Origin: Parelaphostrongylus tenuis | Taxonomy: Eukaryota > Nematoda > Chromadorea > Rhabditida > Metastrongylidae | DNA length: 64,000 bases | NCBI GenBank assembly: GCA_019055375.1 | Contig: JAHQIW010000383.1 | Coordinates: 1 to 64,000 of the forward strand | Reading direction: 5' to 3' | Shown here: positions 53,974 to 64,000 of the stretch, in pieces | Position numbering within the stretch: the first letter of the stretch is position 1 | Layout: each line of letters starts with the position of its first letter | Translations under genes and position numbers: made by a program | The notes under the pieces: generated by a model | What the model was told of the DNA's origin: nothing | Seen by the model: only the letters and a program-made list of their open reading frames with translations | The model's database searches: none

Positions 53974-55800
53974 TGGTGGAACGTTTGGTCTGCCAACACT
54001 TTCGCGCTAAAGAATATACGAAGTAATTTCTTCGTGAAGCAAATCATTTGCTCATGTTATATCTAAATATTTATCTTTAATCAACATGATCATTCCTCAC
54101 ATCTACTGTTCTATTCACTTCACATCTTACATTTGACTCGCTTCTTCGTGTCCCTCTCACTATTCTTTAAACTCTTCGTTCGAGGTAATTCGAGACGCCG
54201 AATATTTATTGAACCCTCATTGTTAAATGATTCACTGTCTTTTTCTAATAAGCCACAAACAATATTGACATATTATAATTCATAACAGTTGTCGCTTGGG
54301 CGAATTTCGCCTCCTTCAGGGACTGAAAAATTCTCGTTGTCAGCCAAACTTCATCGTCGTAAAAGTAACAACCACTCTAGATTTTGAGAGCACTAAAAGA
54401 AAACAATTTTCCTATCTACTTATGGTTTTCTGTGAGTCTTCTATTGAGTTTTACACGTGGAGGCCAACCACACAGAAGTAACATAGTTATTCAGTGCATC
54501 TTTCACATCAAAATGTCAGTTTTGCATACAATATCTAATCGGCAGTGATTATATATTATAGGCACTCTGTACTACAATTGCGTGAATATTATGATCATAA
54601 TCACGTTTTATGAAAATAATGCCAGCCATCCTCATTTGTGCCTGGAGTGCTAAGATAACCCATCTAAAGCGTTACCACTTGAGTGTAGGGAATGATCTTT
54701 TATTCGGTAATGTTCCTGCCATAATTTCTAATTCTGATGGGATAAGAGGCTTGGTAAGTTTGGTCTAGGTGTCAAACCATCCGCGAGCCCAAGTTAACGA
54801 TATCACTACTGAGCCGCATAGAGCTCTTTTTACACTTCAGGTAGTCAATCGACAATTCGTTGAGCAAAAATTTCATTCAAATCTGGCCTCTGGAAAGGCC
54901 TTTTCGAATCGTTGTGTAGAAAAAAGTTACTCTTCACTTTGGGAAGTTTTGATCCTATACACAAAGATCAGATGGATTTGTTATTATTTGTATAGTAAAG
55001 TTTAGCCTCGTCAAAACCTCATATTAACCACTCATTCTGTATTACGGGCAAGCGATTACTATTTCAGAAATAAGGCACTAATTTAGGTGTTGTATTTATT
55101 TAGCTGAACACCCACAAGACTAATGCTTGTACCTTAAGCAGTCTGCACCGCTCCAAATCAACCAAAGGATGCCATGTAGGCAATTTTAAAGGTTCATCAT
55201 TCTCAGAGACCCTTGACTGCCCAACAGCATCTGATTTTTATCCTTCTCCAATTCTATGAAAAAGGTTTATGTAGCAAGACTACAATCTTTGTGAGCTACT
55301 TCAAAGTTGTTTTGTGGAAATTAGAGGAAGGGTCTGTTCAAATAAACGTTGTGAGTAAAAGGTTTTGTTGTGTCTTTAGACGTAATCCTGGAGCACTAAA
55401 GAATCCCAGTCAACAGCTTTCTGCAAGACTTTGATAAGGAAATTTGTGTCAAAGCCAGTAACACACTTGTCACATTCAAATATTGCGAATGGAAGTCGAA
55501 CACATATGTATGCATAAGTTTTTTGCAAAAGAGACCTGAATGAAGAACGGTTTTTATGGTCCGTTGGTATAAATAATAAAACTCAAGGACAGTCTCTATT
55601 CAATTCATAGCCTCATAGCCGAGCCAACTCTTTTCTCAAGGACTAAGTCAGCTCTACCAATCCGAAATTTCTCGAAATGTTACTGAATCTCCTAGCCACT
55701 ACCTCATTATATGCTAAATTTCCACTTTGGGGTGCATGATATTTGTAAAAGTGCAAATTGTGACAGTTTCCCTTTTTGCTGAGTTCCCATAAAGGGCTTA
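53974..55800. other. Downstream of the CAP gene; no further gene seen
   Basis: The CAP 3' UTR and polyadenylation site should lie in the first few hundred bases, but I see no unambiguous AATAAA. Short open frames at 54769-55005 and 55213-55434 have no motif. Confidence 0.4.
54280..54335 (-). mobile_element. Penelope-like terminus, very decayed
   Basis: The - strand reads CAGTCCCTGAAGGAGGCGAA then ATTCGCCCAAGCGACAACTG, following the order of the terminal motif at 32.82 and 21.6 kb (CTGA-N-GAAGGCGAA...GCCGAAACG) with one inserted G and a lost GAAA. Confidence 0.4.
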
Positions 55801-55812
55801 CTTGTAATGCGA

Positions 55813-55813
55813 G

Positions 55814-55845
<32 letters not shown>

Positions 55846-56212
55846 TATATATATAATATAATATATAATATAATATAATAATATAATATAATATAATAAT
55901 AATAATAATATAATAATAATATATATAATAATATAATATAATATAATATAATAATATAATATATATAATAATATCTAATATATATATAATATATATAATA
56001 ATATATATAATATAATATATAATATATATAATATATAATATATAATATATAATATAATATATAATATAATATATAATATAATATAATATAATATAATATA
56101 ATATAATATAATATAATATATAATATACAATATATATAATATAATATATATAATATAATATATATATATATATAATTACATATGTATATATATATATATA
56201 TATGTAATTTGA
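55813..56212. repeat. AT dinucleotide/trinucleotide microsatellite
   Basis: About 400 bp made only of A and T apart from rare C/G, mixing TA, ATA and TAATA units. The Tyr/Ile-rich frames across it on the - strand are artefacts. Confidence 0.95.
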
Positions 56213-56905
56213 GCAGACATGAAGCCATTGTTCTATATAGATTGAATTTAAACAGAGGCAAAGCGACCTCTGAAGGTACTGTTTGCTCACCTTCCAGCCC
56301 AAACAATCCACTATTCCCTGACTGCGCGCTATATGCCACCCTTCGTAGTACACTCTGGTTGAGCGATGCTCAACACGGAGGTTATCGCCGTGCTCTGCGG
56401 CTATCGCAGTACTCCTCTTTTCACTTAATTCACATCAATCTACTGATCATAAGATACCGCACAGGGGTCTGCCATCTTGTTCGGTAAATCAACAAAATTT
56501 CCATTAATTGCACTATAGTGGATGAGAAACTGTGAATAGATCGATGGACCACTGGTTTCTGAGATATTAAAAATGGGAGAAAGAGGAAAGTTAAAGAGAT
56601 TAATGCGGTAATATTCGAGCTTGGATAGCCAAAGCCATGAGACTATTATAATCACTATTCAGGTTGAAATAACATCACAGATGTTAGCAGTTTTAACAAA
56701 AATGTGGTTGCATTAGCATGAGGTATTAGTCTGTGAAAACGAAATACTGCTATTGACCGATACCAACAATTATCTTTTGACGTCAGTGCAACAATGGGAG
56801 ATCTTGCTTCATCACTGAAAAAAAATCAAATTGTTTCGTGTTCCTTTCTTTTTTCGAATGTAAACTCTTAGTGCTGAATAATGTACAATGTTCTCCAGTT
56901 GCCAA
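56213..56905. other. No gene recognised
   Basis: Slightly GC-richer at 56260-56480. No coding or structured RNA family was recognised on either strand. Confidence 0.4.
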
Positions 56906-56914
56906 AATACTAAG

Positions 56915-57370
56915 TGATTCTATAAGTCTGGCACCAGTGCAATAAACGCCAAATCTACTAACCACAATTAAAATTGCATAGTTTTAGTATTCTTCAATTG
57001 AGCATTTTCTTACGAACATATTGGTATACAACTATGCATTGTTTTGAGATGGAGCTGCTTTGAAAACAAATTCGCTTGCTACTCATGAACGATTGGCGCG
57101 TGAGGAAAAGTGCTAATGAATCGGCGCGAAATTGTTGGAGCTTGGAGCGATGATACTGCTGCGAAAAAGACGACTAGGAAGTGGTTTGCGAAGTTCAATG
57201 CTAAAGAGAACGGTCTGGATGATCAGTCTCACTCGTGTCTCCCACAGCAAGCTCAATTAACACGTTGGCAATGACAAGGGTCGAAATCGACGCTTGTCGG
57301 CGGTGAGGCGCCGTGGCCCGACGGGGCGGAGTCTGTACTATCACGCTTTGCAATGGAAATATGGTAGTTC
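56915..57370 (+). mobile_element. Mariner N-terminal fragment with GC-rich tail
   Basis: Leader GAGATGGAGCTGCTTTGAAA, then in broken frames SANES-AR and IVGAWSDDTAAKKTTRKWFA, KFNAKENGLDDQ (the two helix-turn-helix motifs). After GGTCGCC-like sequence the copy passes, at AACACGTTGGCAATGAC (about 57259), into a GC-rich segment (57275-57345) that is not mariner. The copy at 60.3 kb makes the same transition. Confidence 0.65.
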
Positions 57371-58277
57371 GTTTGATAATCTGTTATTATCATTATTATA
57401 TTATTGTATTAATGTGATGAAATGATGAATTATAGCAGGAGATACTTCAATAAAAGTTTATATTCTAAGAAAATGTCCATGTATCGAAAATCATTCAAGT
57501 TTTCAACGAGAAAAGCAATTATTGTGAAAGGGAACCCATTTCCAGTTGTTATATGACTCTTCTCTTTCTTTTTTAGCCGTGCATTTCTATCTCCCACTAA
57601 GTTTGCTCTATGAAAAGACTTTTATAGCCCGTTCTACAACTGAAACAGACACGTCTTACAGTCAGAGCTCGTTTTTTCAACTTCACAAAGTATTTCTTAG
57701 CATTGCGAAGCAAATTTTAATTCCAAGATAACTAGCGATGCAGAATAATAATTGTGATGCAAATAAAGAAGTGATATAGAAAAGGCTTCTATAGATTGTT
57801 TATAGTAAAAAGAATGCTCATGAAAATTTCTACGTTTCATCGAAAAAACCGCTTCCTACAAGGAAAAACATTTTTTTCTGGTTCCATATAACATTTTTTT
57901 TCCTAATTTATTGATGTTTTTATTAATCATTCGATAACCTGAATAACGCCACTTCGATAGCAAGCCTGGTTTCGGAAGAACCTCACTTCTACGTCATACT
58001 GGAGGAGAAGATTGACGTTGCGCCCTCACGATGCTTTCTTTCTACTTCACAATGAAATTCTTTGATTGTATGCAAAGTTTATTGCTAGGAAAGATATTTA
58101 TCGTTAAGAGATTTCTATATACGTACATTTAGCAAAAACAACGTCTAGTTATTTTAAATCTTCTCTGACCATCAAAACTTGTGTGGATCTATTCACCTTG
58201 TTTGAACACAATTAACATACGTATAACGTACAAACTTATAACATTTATATATATATATATATATATACATATCTGCT

Positions 58278-58309
<32 letters not shown>

Positions 58310-58480
58310 CTTGCATGCATGTACAAACACATATGTGCCACATATACGTATGTCATATATACATATAACTTATAAACACAATGATACAATAATTTGACCC
58401 AATAAAAATACAATCTTTCCCAAACAGTTAATCCATGTCTTAAACGTTTAAGATCATCAATTCTATGAGTAGCATTATGA
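57370..58480. other. No gene recognised; AT microsatellite inside
   Basis: TA repeats at about 58245-58312. Nothing coding is supportable; the 116-codon - frame across 58189-58539 is real only at its right end (piggyBac cysteine domain). Confidence 0.5.
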
Positions 58481-58484
58481 CATT

Positions 58485-59690
58485 TTAAACAAAAGTGCCT
58501 TATACACTGACTGCACCTTGTACGTGTTTTTTTTAGCATGATCTAAAGCGTAACTATAACCTAAATTCTTATTCACCGTGTTTTTATAGCACTCGATGCA
58601 CCGTCTACGCTTTCCGGAGGCGCCTTTTCGAGGACGTGGCTTGATCTAGAGGTAGGAGAATTAGGTAGTTCCAAATAGCTGACGATAGCAGCCTTGAAAA
58701 TGTTGAATTGGTTTTCTACTAAGGTGCGGCACAGTATCCACGAATTCTTGAGGCGTATGTGCGTGATAAAGTGGAATAGTAGACGTACATATCTAGATTG
58801 CGAAATTACAAATTACGCAGCTAAGAACTTTGCTTTCACCATTTATTAGTCCTTCTGAGAAATGGTGATATGGCAGCTATGTGGTTAGTCTGGTCCACCA
58901 ACGACTTTCTCCTATTGCACATCTTAACAACTTCAAACTTGTCCGTGCAAAGATTTTTGGTAGTGCCGTGAGCTGTTGAAAGCATTGTGACGTCTCTTCT
59001 GTCCTTGAATCTCAGAACCGTAAAGCTATTTCGATTCTGCATGGCTTTCCGCTCACCCTTGCGCAGTTTTCTTCCATGACCTCCTTAGGTAAACCTTTCC
59101 TGCTCTTTTGCATGTTCCGGTAAGGTATGTGTTGCTTTACAGCAGGCTCGCAGCTAAGGCCACTCTGGAGTACTAGTTGTCGGCAAAGAGGTGCCATGTT
59201 TCACTCAGAAATTCCTTCATTAGATCCTTCACCACAAAATCTGGAAGTGGCTCGTTCGGTGTCGGGTTTGTGCCAGCACCTATGTACACTATAGTTTTAG
59301 GTGTACCGGCCTTCATCACAAAATTTAAGTAGCTTTATTCCAATCTGTTCTTTTGTAAGGTGCATACTAGCGGAAATTGATTCGTCCTCTGAATCGCATC
59401 ATCGACTCATCAATACACACGTCTCCCCATGGTTTAAATGGGTCCTTACAATTCTTATTGACAAGTTCCAGCATTAGCCTTATTTTGTGTAATTTGTCAT
59501 TCGCATCGTGACCCATATTGTTGCTTAGATGCAAGTGGGTCATGATCTCAAAGAAACGGTCCCTCGACTTAAGACGCGACGCTATGGAGACGATGCGGGC
59601 CATTGCTACAGTAATCGTAGAGCCTTCGCAATCGTATAATGCTCATTTTGAGGCACAAGTCCAGAAATATCTTTATTTCTTCAATCGTTG
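58485..59690 (-). mobile_element. piggyBac-type transposase relic
   Basis: Read on the - strand in order: EEIKIFLDLCLKMSIIRLRR at about 59690-59620, RDRFFEIMTHLHLSNNMG, LHKIRLMLELVNKN, then DVCIDESMMRFRGR at about 59400 (the piggyBac DES-x-x-x-F-x-GR block with the first catalytic Asp), LPKEVMEENCARVSGKPC at about 59080, FKDRRDVTMLSTAHGTTKN at about 58990 (W/F-x-D-x-R-x-V-x-x-LST), and a C-terminal Cys-rich domain RRRCIECYKN...RCSQCIRHFCLKCHN at 58620-58490. Frameshifts separate most blocks. Ends with TTAA were not located. Confidence 0.85.
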
Positions 59691-59699
59691 TGTCTTTTC

Positions 59700-60235
59700 A
59701 ACTGTAAGGACGGGGCGGCCCATGTCTCTCATGTGTTGATGAACTTCGTAAACCACCTGTATGAGGTAGATCGTGGAAATGGGAGTGGAGGAGGCACAAA
59801 AAGTCTTGAGAGAAAACAACTGAAAAGAAATACGTTGGGTACAGGAATTAGTGCTCTTAGTGTCATGAGTCGTCATTTGTTCTCAGGCGCATAAGAAGTT
59901 TTATGCTCATTCATTCACTTTCTTTTCATTCATTTGATTTTCATTCGTGGTTTTATATGAAGATGAGTTGTTGCTGATGAATATGACCAAAATATGAATG
60001 AATATATATAGGATAACATAACGATGTTCAGTAACAGTTCGAAAGATCATCTTATGCTACGTATCTGCCTTTAACCTTAGAATTCGACGCCTTAGGAGGA
60101 AATATTGCCATTCTTCCTACCACAAGAAGTTTCATGGATGTCTCTTCTTTCATATTTGATCCTTTACTGCGAACAAAATTTTCATTTGTAACGATAACTA
60201 TCCATATTTGAATGGAAAACTACCATAACGTCATT
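59700..60235. other. No gene recognised
   Basis: May include the N-terminal acidic part of the piggyBac relic (- strand 59876-59700), but no motif confirms it. Confidence 0.35.
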
Positions 60236-60244
60236 GCTGCTGCC

Positions 60245-60540
60245 GCATATGTGGCTGCACAGCTCGGCAGCGCGACGGGCAGGATTTCAACGTCGTTGCC
60301 AACGTGTTAATGTTGCGCGCCGCTTCGCTAGCATTTCTCTTCACGCGCCATTCGTGTACGAGTAGTAAGCGAATGTTCCTAAGACAGCTTCACCACAAAA
60401 CAAATGCAGACCACTTGTGTACCAAAATGTTGGCAAGAAAATGCTCAATCTAATGGTGCCAAAATTGTATGGTTTTGAGAACTTCTGATTAATAAATCTG
60501 TTGTTTATTGCACAAGTGTGAAAATTTTGGAACAACTTAA
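60245..60540 (-). mobile_element. Mariner N-terminal fragment with GC-rich tail
   Basis: The - strand from about 60540: terminal-repeat-like TTAAGTTGTTCCAAAATTTT, leader, LLLVHEWRVKRNASEAARNI (first helix-turn-helix) at about 60370-60320, then AACACGTTGGCAACGACG and a GC-rich tail to about 60240. It has the same architecture as 56915-57370 but the opposite strand. Confidence 0.65.
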
Positions 60541-60672
60541 TAATTGGTGGTTTGAATACAATAGGTGTTTGTGGTAGTTCGAGGATACGTGAGCTTTCTA
60601 CAAAACATTCACCGTCATTGTACATCACAGCGCTGACATTTTTAAATTCTTGTATACCGCAAAATTTTTTGA

Positions 60673-60688
60673 GGGGGGGGGGGGGGGG
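60673..60688. repeat. Poly-G run of 16
   Basis: An uninterrupted G16 on the + strand, in otherwise AT-rich DNA. Confidence 0.95.
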
Positions 60689-60739
60689 AAATGTTTGAAC
60701 TAGCAACAAAAATTCGGTGGTAAAGCGTTTCATGATGAT

Positions 60740-62520
60740 TGAGCTTGGGACACCTGGAATCGTTTTATAGAGAGTTGATTGTGCGCATCAATTCTCCTCT
60801 GAGTATCGTTCTGCACATATCCTTGATCATAGATTACTCAAATTCATGGCATGTAACCCACTTTCACATCTATTTTGCGAATTACAGCACTTCTTGCATT
60901 AAACTTACATCTTATGCCTGCTATGCACGAATATCTCCAGATTTTCCATTCGTCGTTTTGTACGGTGATATTTCTTTATATACAAACCGACACCCAAAAA
61001 AGTTACAGTTACAGATTGTAATGCATGTGATGTGATGTCTGTCTTACGCGGCAATGTCGATGCGCTACAATTGATAACGAAAGGTGAAGGTCAGAGTTTG
61101 TAAACGCGAATGATTTCTCTATAGAGACCGAACTTTCATGGGTCTCACAACTACTTAATTGTGCCAACAGCAAAGATGTCGATTATTGTTGCATCATCAT
61201 ATCGTGTTATCAGTCAGTGCTTACTATTAATACTGATACATGAAGACTCGCAAGTTTTTTCATCAACTCGACATGTAATCGTGGCTGAGAGTAACATTAA
61301 AACAATAAGTTCCTCAGTTTCTTGATCTACATTGGTGCCGCTACACGAGTTCCGCAAGTTTATTGTTGCTTTTGCGTTTGCCCAAAAGGGATGATGGCTG
61401 TCACCTGCAAACAGTATACTTCGGACTTACGGATTAGACACTTATGTAGTGTAAGGATTGTTGCGTTCAGCTTTCGACATAAGCGATTTGGCTACGTACC
61501 TTTGATAGTTTTGTAGCTGTCGTCTTGAGACCGATTTGAGAGAGTCGAAAGCGAAGCAGTGCAACGATAAGGCTGGAAATTAAACAGTTCTTTGTAAGCT
61601 CGACCTTGTGCTCAGTTTCTCACTAAAGCAAATTATCCAGCTGATGAAGAAATGAATTTACAGAAAGAGTCGAAAACCTCAAACGCATCGTTTTTCTAGT
61701 ATCTCCAAACCCCTATCGATAAATTCAAACAAAAATAACGCTCGTTTTTGATTAAGCATTTCTGAAATTGAAATCTTTTAGCAATTTCCTACCTTTTTCG
61801 GCAGAGAGTTTTATGACACTAGTTTACTTGATTACGTTCGTTTCCTTTCATCTAACTAACCCAGTGCAAAAGACGTATATGTGATAAATTTTACTCAAAA
61901 GTGTTAAGAAAGACTCGACAAGTAAGCGTTACAAATCAATAGAAAAGTGAAAAATAGCCAATGAAATGTATTCAGAGTTTCATCTTCTCTCGAATAGTCA
62001 TGTCTCAACATCAGTTATTCTTTCTCGCAGTAGGACTTCTAATGGATTATATAACAACATTTTTCACTGTATTCATTAAAAACGATAGGTCCTCAAAATG
62101 ATACATACTCGTCCAGTGCACGACATAATTTCCATGGGAATGTTGAGTTAAGAGTAGTGCTCATTTGTATTCGAACAGAGAACGGATACAGTGGAAACTA
62201 ATTTGTGTCCACATAAATGTGACAATTTGGTAATTTCGCACAATTTAAATTATTCAACAGCGACTCAAGTGTCTCACCTGTTTGAAGAAGCGAATTTCCA
62301 TTTAATGCTTTCTTCGTTGAGCAACATTCTAGTGAATACCAACGTAATTATTAGGAATAGTTCATTAAAGACAATTTTCTTAAACCAAATTTCTGCTTAA
62401 AACTGATTCCCATTAACGATTAGTTTATTCTACCTTTCTTAGAAACTCATAAATCTACGATATGCCGAGCAAAATCTTAGTGCAACTTCATTTTACGCAA
62501 AAAAAGTATATCATATATAA
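60740..62520. other. No gene recognised
   Basis: Open stretches such as 60739-61035 (+, 98 codons) show no motif and no splice partners. Confidence 0.45.
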
Positions 62521-62524
62521 CAGG

Positions 62525-63775
62525 GGGCCGAGAAACGGTGTTTATTCTTAACAGTTGCTTGGAATTGGTTGAGTGCTTTCAGAAAGAAATGTCGTACATC
62601 TGTGCAGTTGACGAAGCTTACTGTACCATGAACATCGATTTGTGTACTGCAAATTGACACAAAAAGCGGCCTTTCATGATGCTGAGACGGTAATCTATCA
62701 GAAACGATGTTGCGATATACTTCAGCTAATCCTTCAACTCATCGTTATATGATTGGCCACTGTAAGGTCAAAGGGAAGTAAGTTTCAATACTGACACGCT
62801 ATTTGCCTATTTATATTAACACCGGCCAGTCTAGGTTGTAATTTTGTCAAGACAGGAGGGGCTAATAGATCAAAATCATTACGATTTAAAGGTTCACCTC
62901 TACTGAAGGCACTTCGTTCTCATAATGGTGCTCTACTTCAATCTATTCGACCCGATGCGGCAACGAATACGTTCATGACGAAAACAGCTACTTACCTACC
63001 ATCATCGTGGATCACAATTGCCCTGACAAAAACGAGTATCTCGACTCCTTAGCATACTGAAATTTTTTACTACTAGCCTAAATTAATCCATCACAATATG
63101 GTATTGATTGTTTGCCGCGATGAAAAAATTGGTATCTGAACTGTTTCGACTAGTTCAGTAGAAGAACGTTTTTCAAAGCGGGTACTCTTATTTTTTGCTG
63201 TATGCCAAATGACGTCATTAACCCTGCTCTTTTCTAAAAAGTAAAGCAATGGAACGTCACTGACGTTCAATACAATTTTCGTATAATTGTAATATATAAC
63301 ATCAAACCAGGACCAAATAAGTTGGCATTGTGATAATACATTTGTTGGAGACAACTTTTAGAATATTGACGATGTAGGTATGGGTAGGGGAAGTTTTAAA
63401 AGATTTCTGGGCTGCAGCAGTCTTCATTTATACAAAATTTATTCTGATAGCTAATTTATTAAAGGAATTCCAACCAACTGACTGGAAATGCAATGAATGC
63501 GGATGGGAGCAGCCTCCAACAAACAAGGTGTTTGTCTACAGTGTAAGGTACTTGGGAACTGCTGTTTAAACATCTAGTCTATATGTTCAATAGAGCTCGT
63601 TGAACATTCACGTGCACACTCAGTTCGTTTCCTCGAGCTCATTCATCACTTAGGTCCTCAAACTTGTCACATGTTTTTTCGACTACTGCATAAAAACTTT
63701 GTCTTCTTCGTGAGCATCGTGCTATTCCGGTAGAGAAATTCACCAGAAATTTTAGAAGTAGGCGTACTGGAAGTA
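62525..63775. repeat. Dispersed repeat family R, copy 3
   Basis: Colinear with copy 1 (60-1020 plus 1960-2260) without its interruption, e.g. GCCGAGAAACGG, CATGATGCTGAGACGGTAAT, GGGGCTAATAGATCAAA, TGCGGCAACGAATACG, CATCTAGTCTATA. This shows the contiguous structure of the unit (at least 1.25 kb). Broken - strand frames resemble those of copies 1 and 2. Confidence 0.75.
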
Positions 63776-64000
63776 ATCACTCTTCAGTTGAATTACCTTT
63801 CTTGCTTTGTCTCGGGGTATAATCCAGATTATCAAGAAAACTATTTATATTATACCTCAAACTGGGTAAAAAAACCTAAGCTCAAAAATGATTGCAAGGC
63901 ATATTGAAATTTGGGCTGTGTTCTTAAGAAAACACTCAAAACGAAGTTATTATGTAATGAATGTACTAGCCACGAGCAATCGAGTGTACAACACTCTGTG
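63776..64000. other. Window end, nothing recognised
   Basis: No feature could be supported here; it may still belong to repeat R. Confidence 0.4.

Noticed and set aside
55643..56353. Ile/Tyr-rich - strand open frames of 200 or more codons
   Set aside because: Pure AT microsatellite translation.
56260..56480. GC-richer block considered as a snRNA or SRP RNA
   Set aside because: No U1, U2, U4, U5, U6 or SRP motif could be matched on either strand.

Overview
The window looks like nuclear DNA of a parasitic strongylid nematode, most likely a hookworm-type genome. It is AT-rich, and its genes have short exons with nematode-like splice sites. The one well-resolved gene is a two-domain CAP/ASP secreted protein. 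The repeats (BEL/Pao, RTE-type LINEs, Penelope-like elements with GIY-YIG ends, mariner/Tc1, piggyBac, a tRNA-headed SINE) are the mix expected there. The species assignment is inference.

Main gene: on the + strand from about 38.24 to 53.97 kb I can assemble an 11-exon model. It has a signal-peptide exon, a complete first CAP domain with its C-terminal cysteine-rich hinge, a Thr/Ser/Pro mucin-like linker of about 1,500 residues in one exon (built from about thirty 144-bp repeats), and a complete second CAP domain with its hinge. Exon phases match between the two CAP halves (both have an 86-bp phase-2 exon before the hinge), so the two halves look like an exon-level duplication. Two transposons sit in its introns. 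A 6.84-kb BEL/Pao element lies antisense in intron 5, with identical LTR lengths and an ATGAG target duplication. A mariner relic lies in intron 9, ending close to the splice acceptor. The repeat exon needs several 1-nt frame changes to be read through, so it is either assembly noise in a tandem repeat or early decay.

Other genes: on the - strand there is an unrecognised multi-exon gene (about 10.42-11.28 kb) and a chromodomain gene (about 13.52-14.63 kb). The chromodomain gene has a stop where the conserved Trp is expected, and a phase clash.

Repeats by region: a 1.3-kb repeat family has copies at both window ends and at 3.1-4.3 kb. A SINE is at 1.35 kb. Mariner fragments lie at 4.4, 29.9-30.5 (inverted pair), 37.3, 52.8, 56.9 and 60.3 kb. 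RTE LINE fragments lie at 5.6-7.7 (+), 23.8-24.6 (+) and 34.8-36.0 kb (-). A Tc1/mariner relative is at 24.7-25.7 kb. Penelope-like fragments are at 20.7, 21.6, 32.3, 33.7-34.2 and 54.3 kb, and a piggyBac relic at 58.5-59.7 kb.

Most unusual RNA feature: at 5170-5218 and 5435-5483 two type-I hammerhead ribozymes lie head to tail. Their predicted cleavage sites are exactly 265 nt apart, the layout of a retrozyme that would release a 265-nt RNA. They lie just upstream of an RTE fragment. More decayed hammerhead-like cores occur at about 21.4 kb and at the Penelope-like termini.
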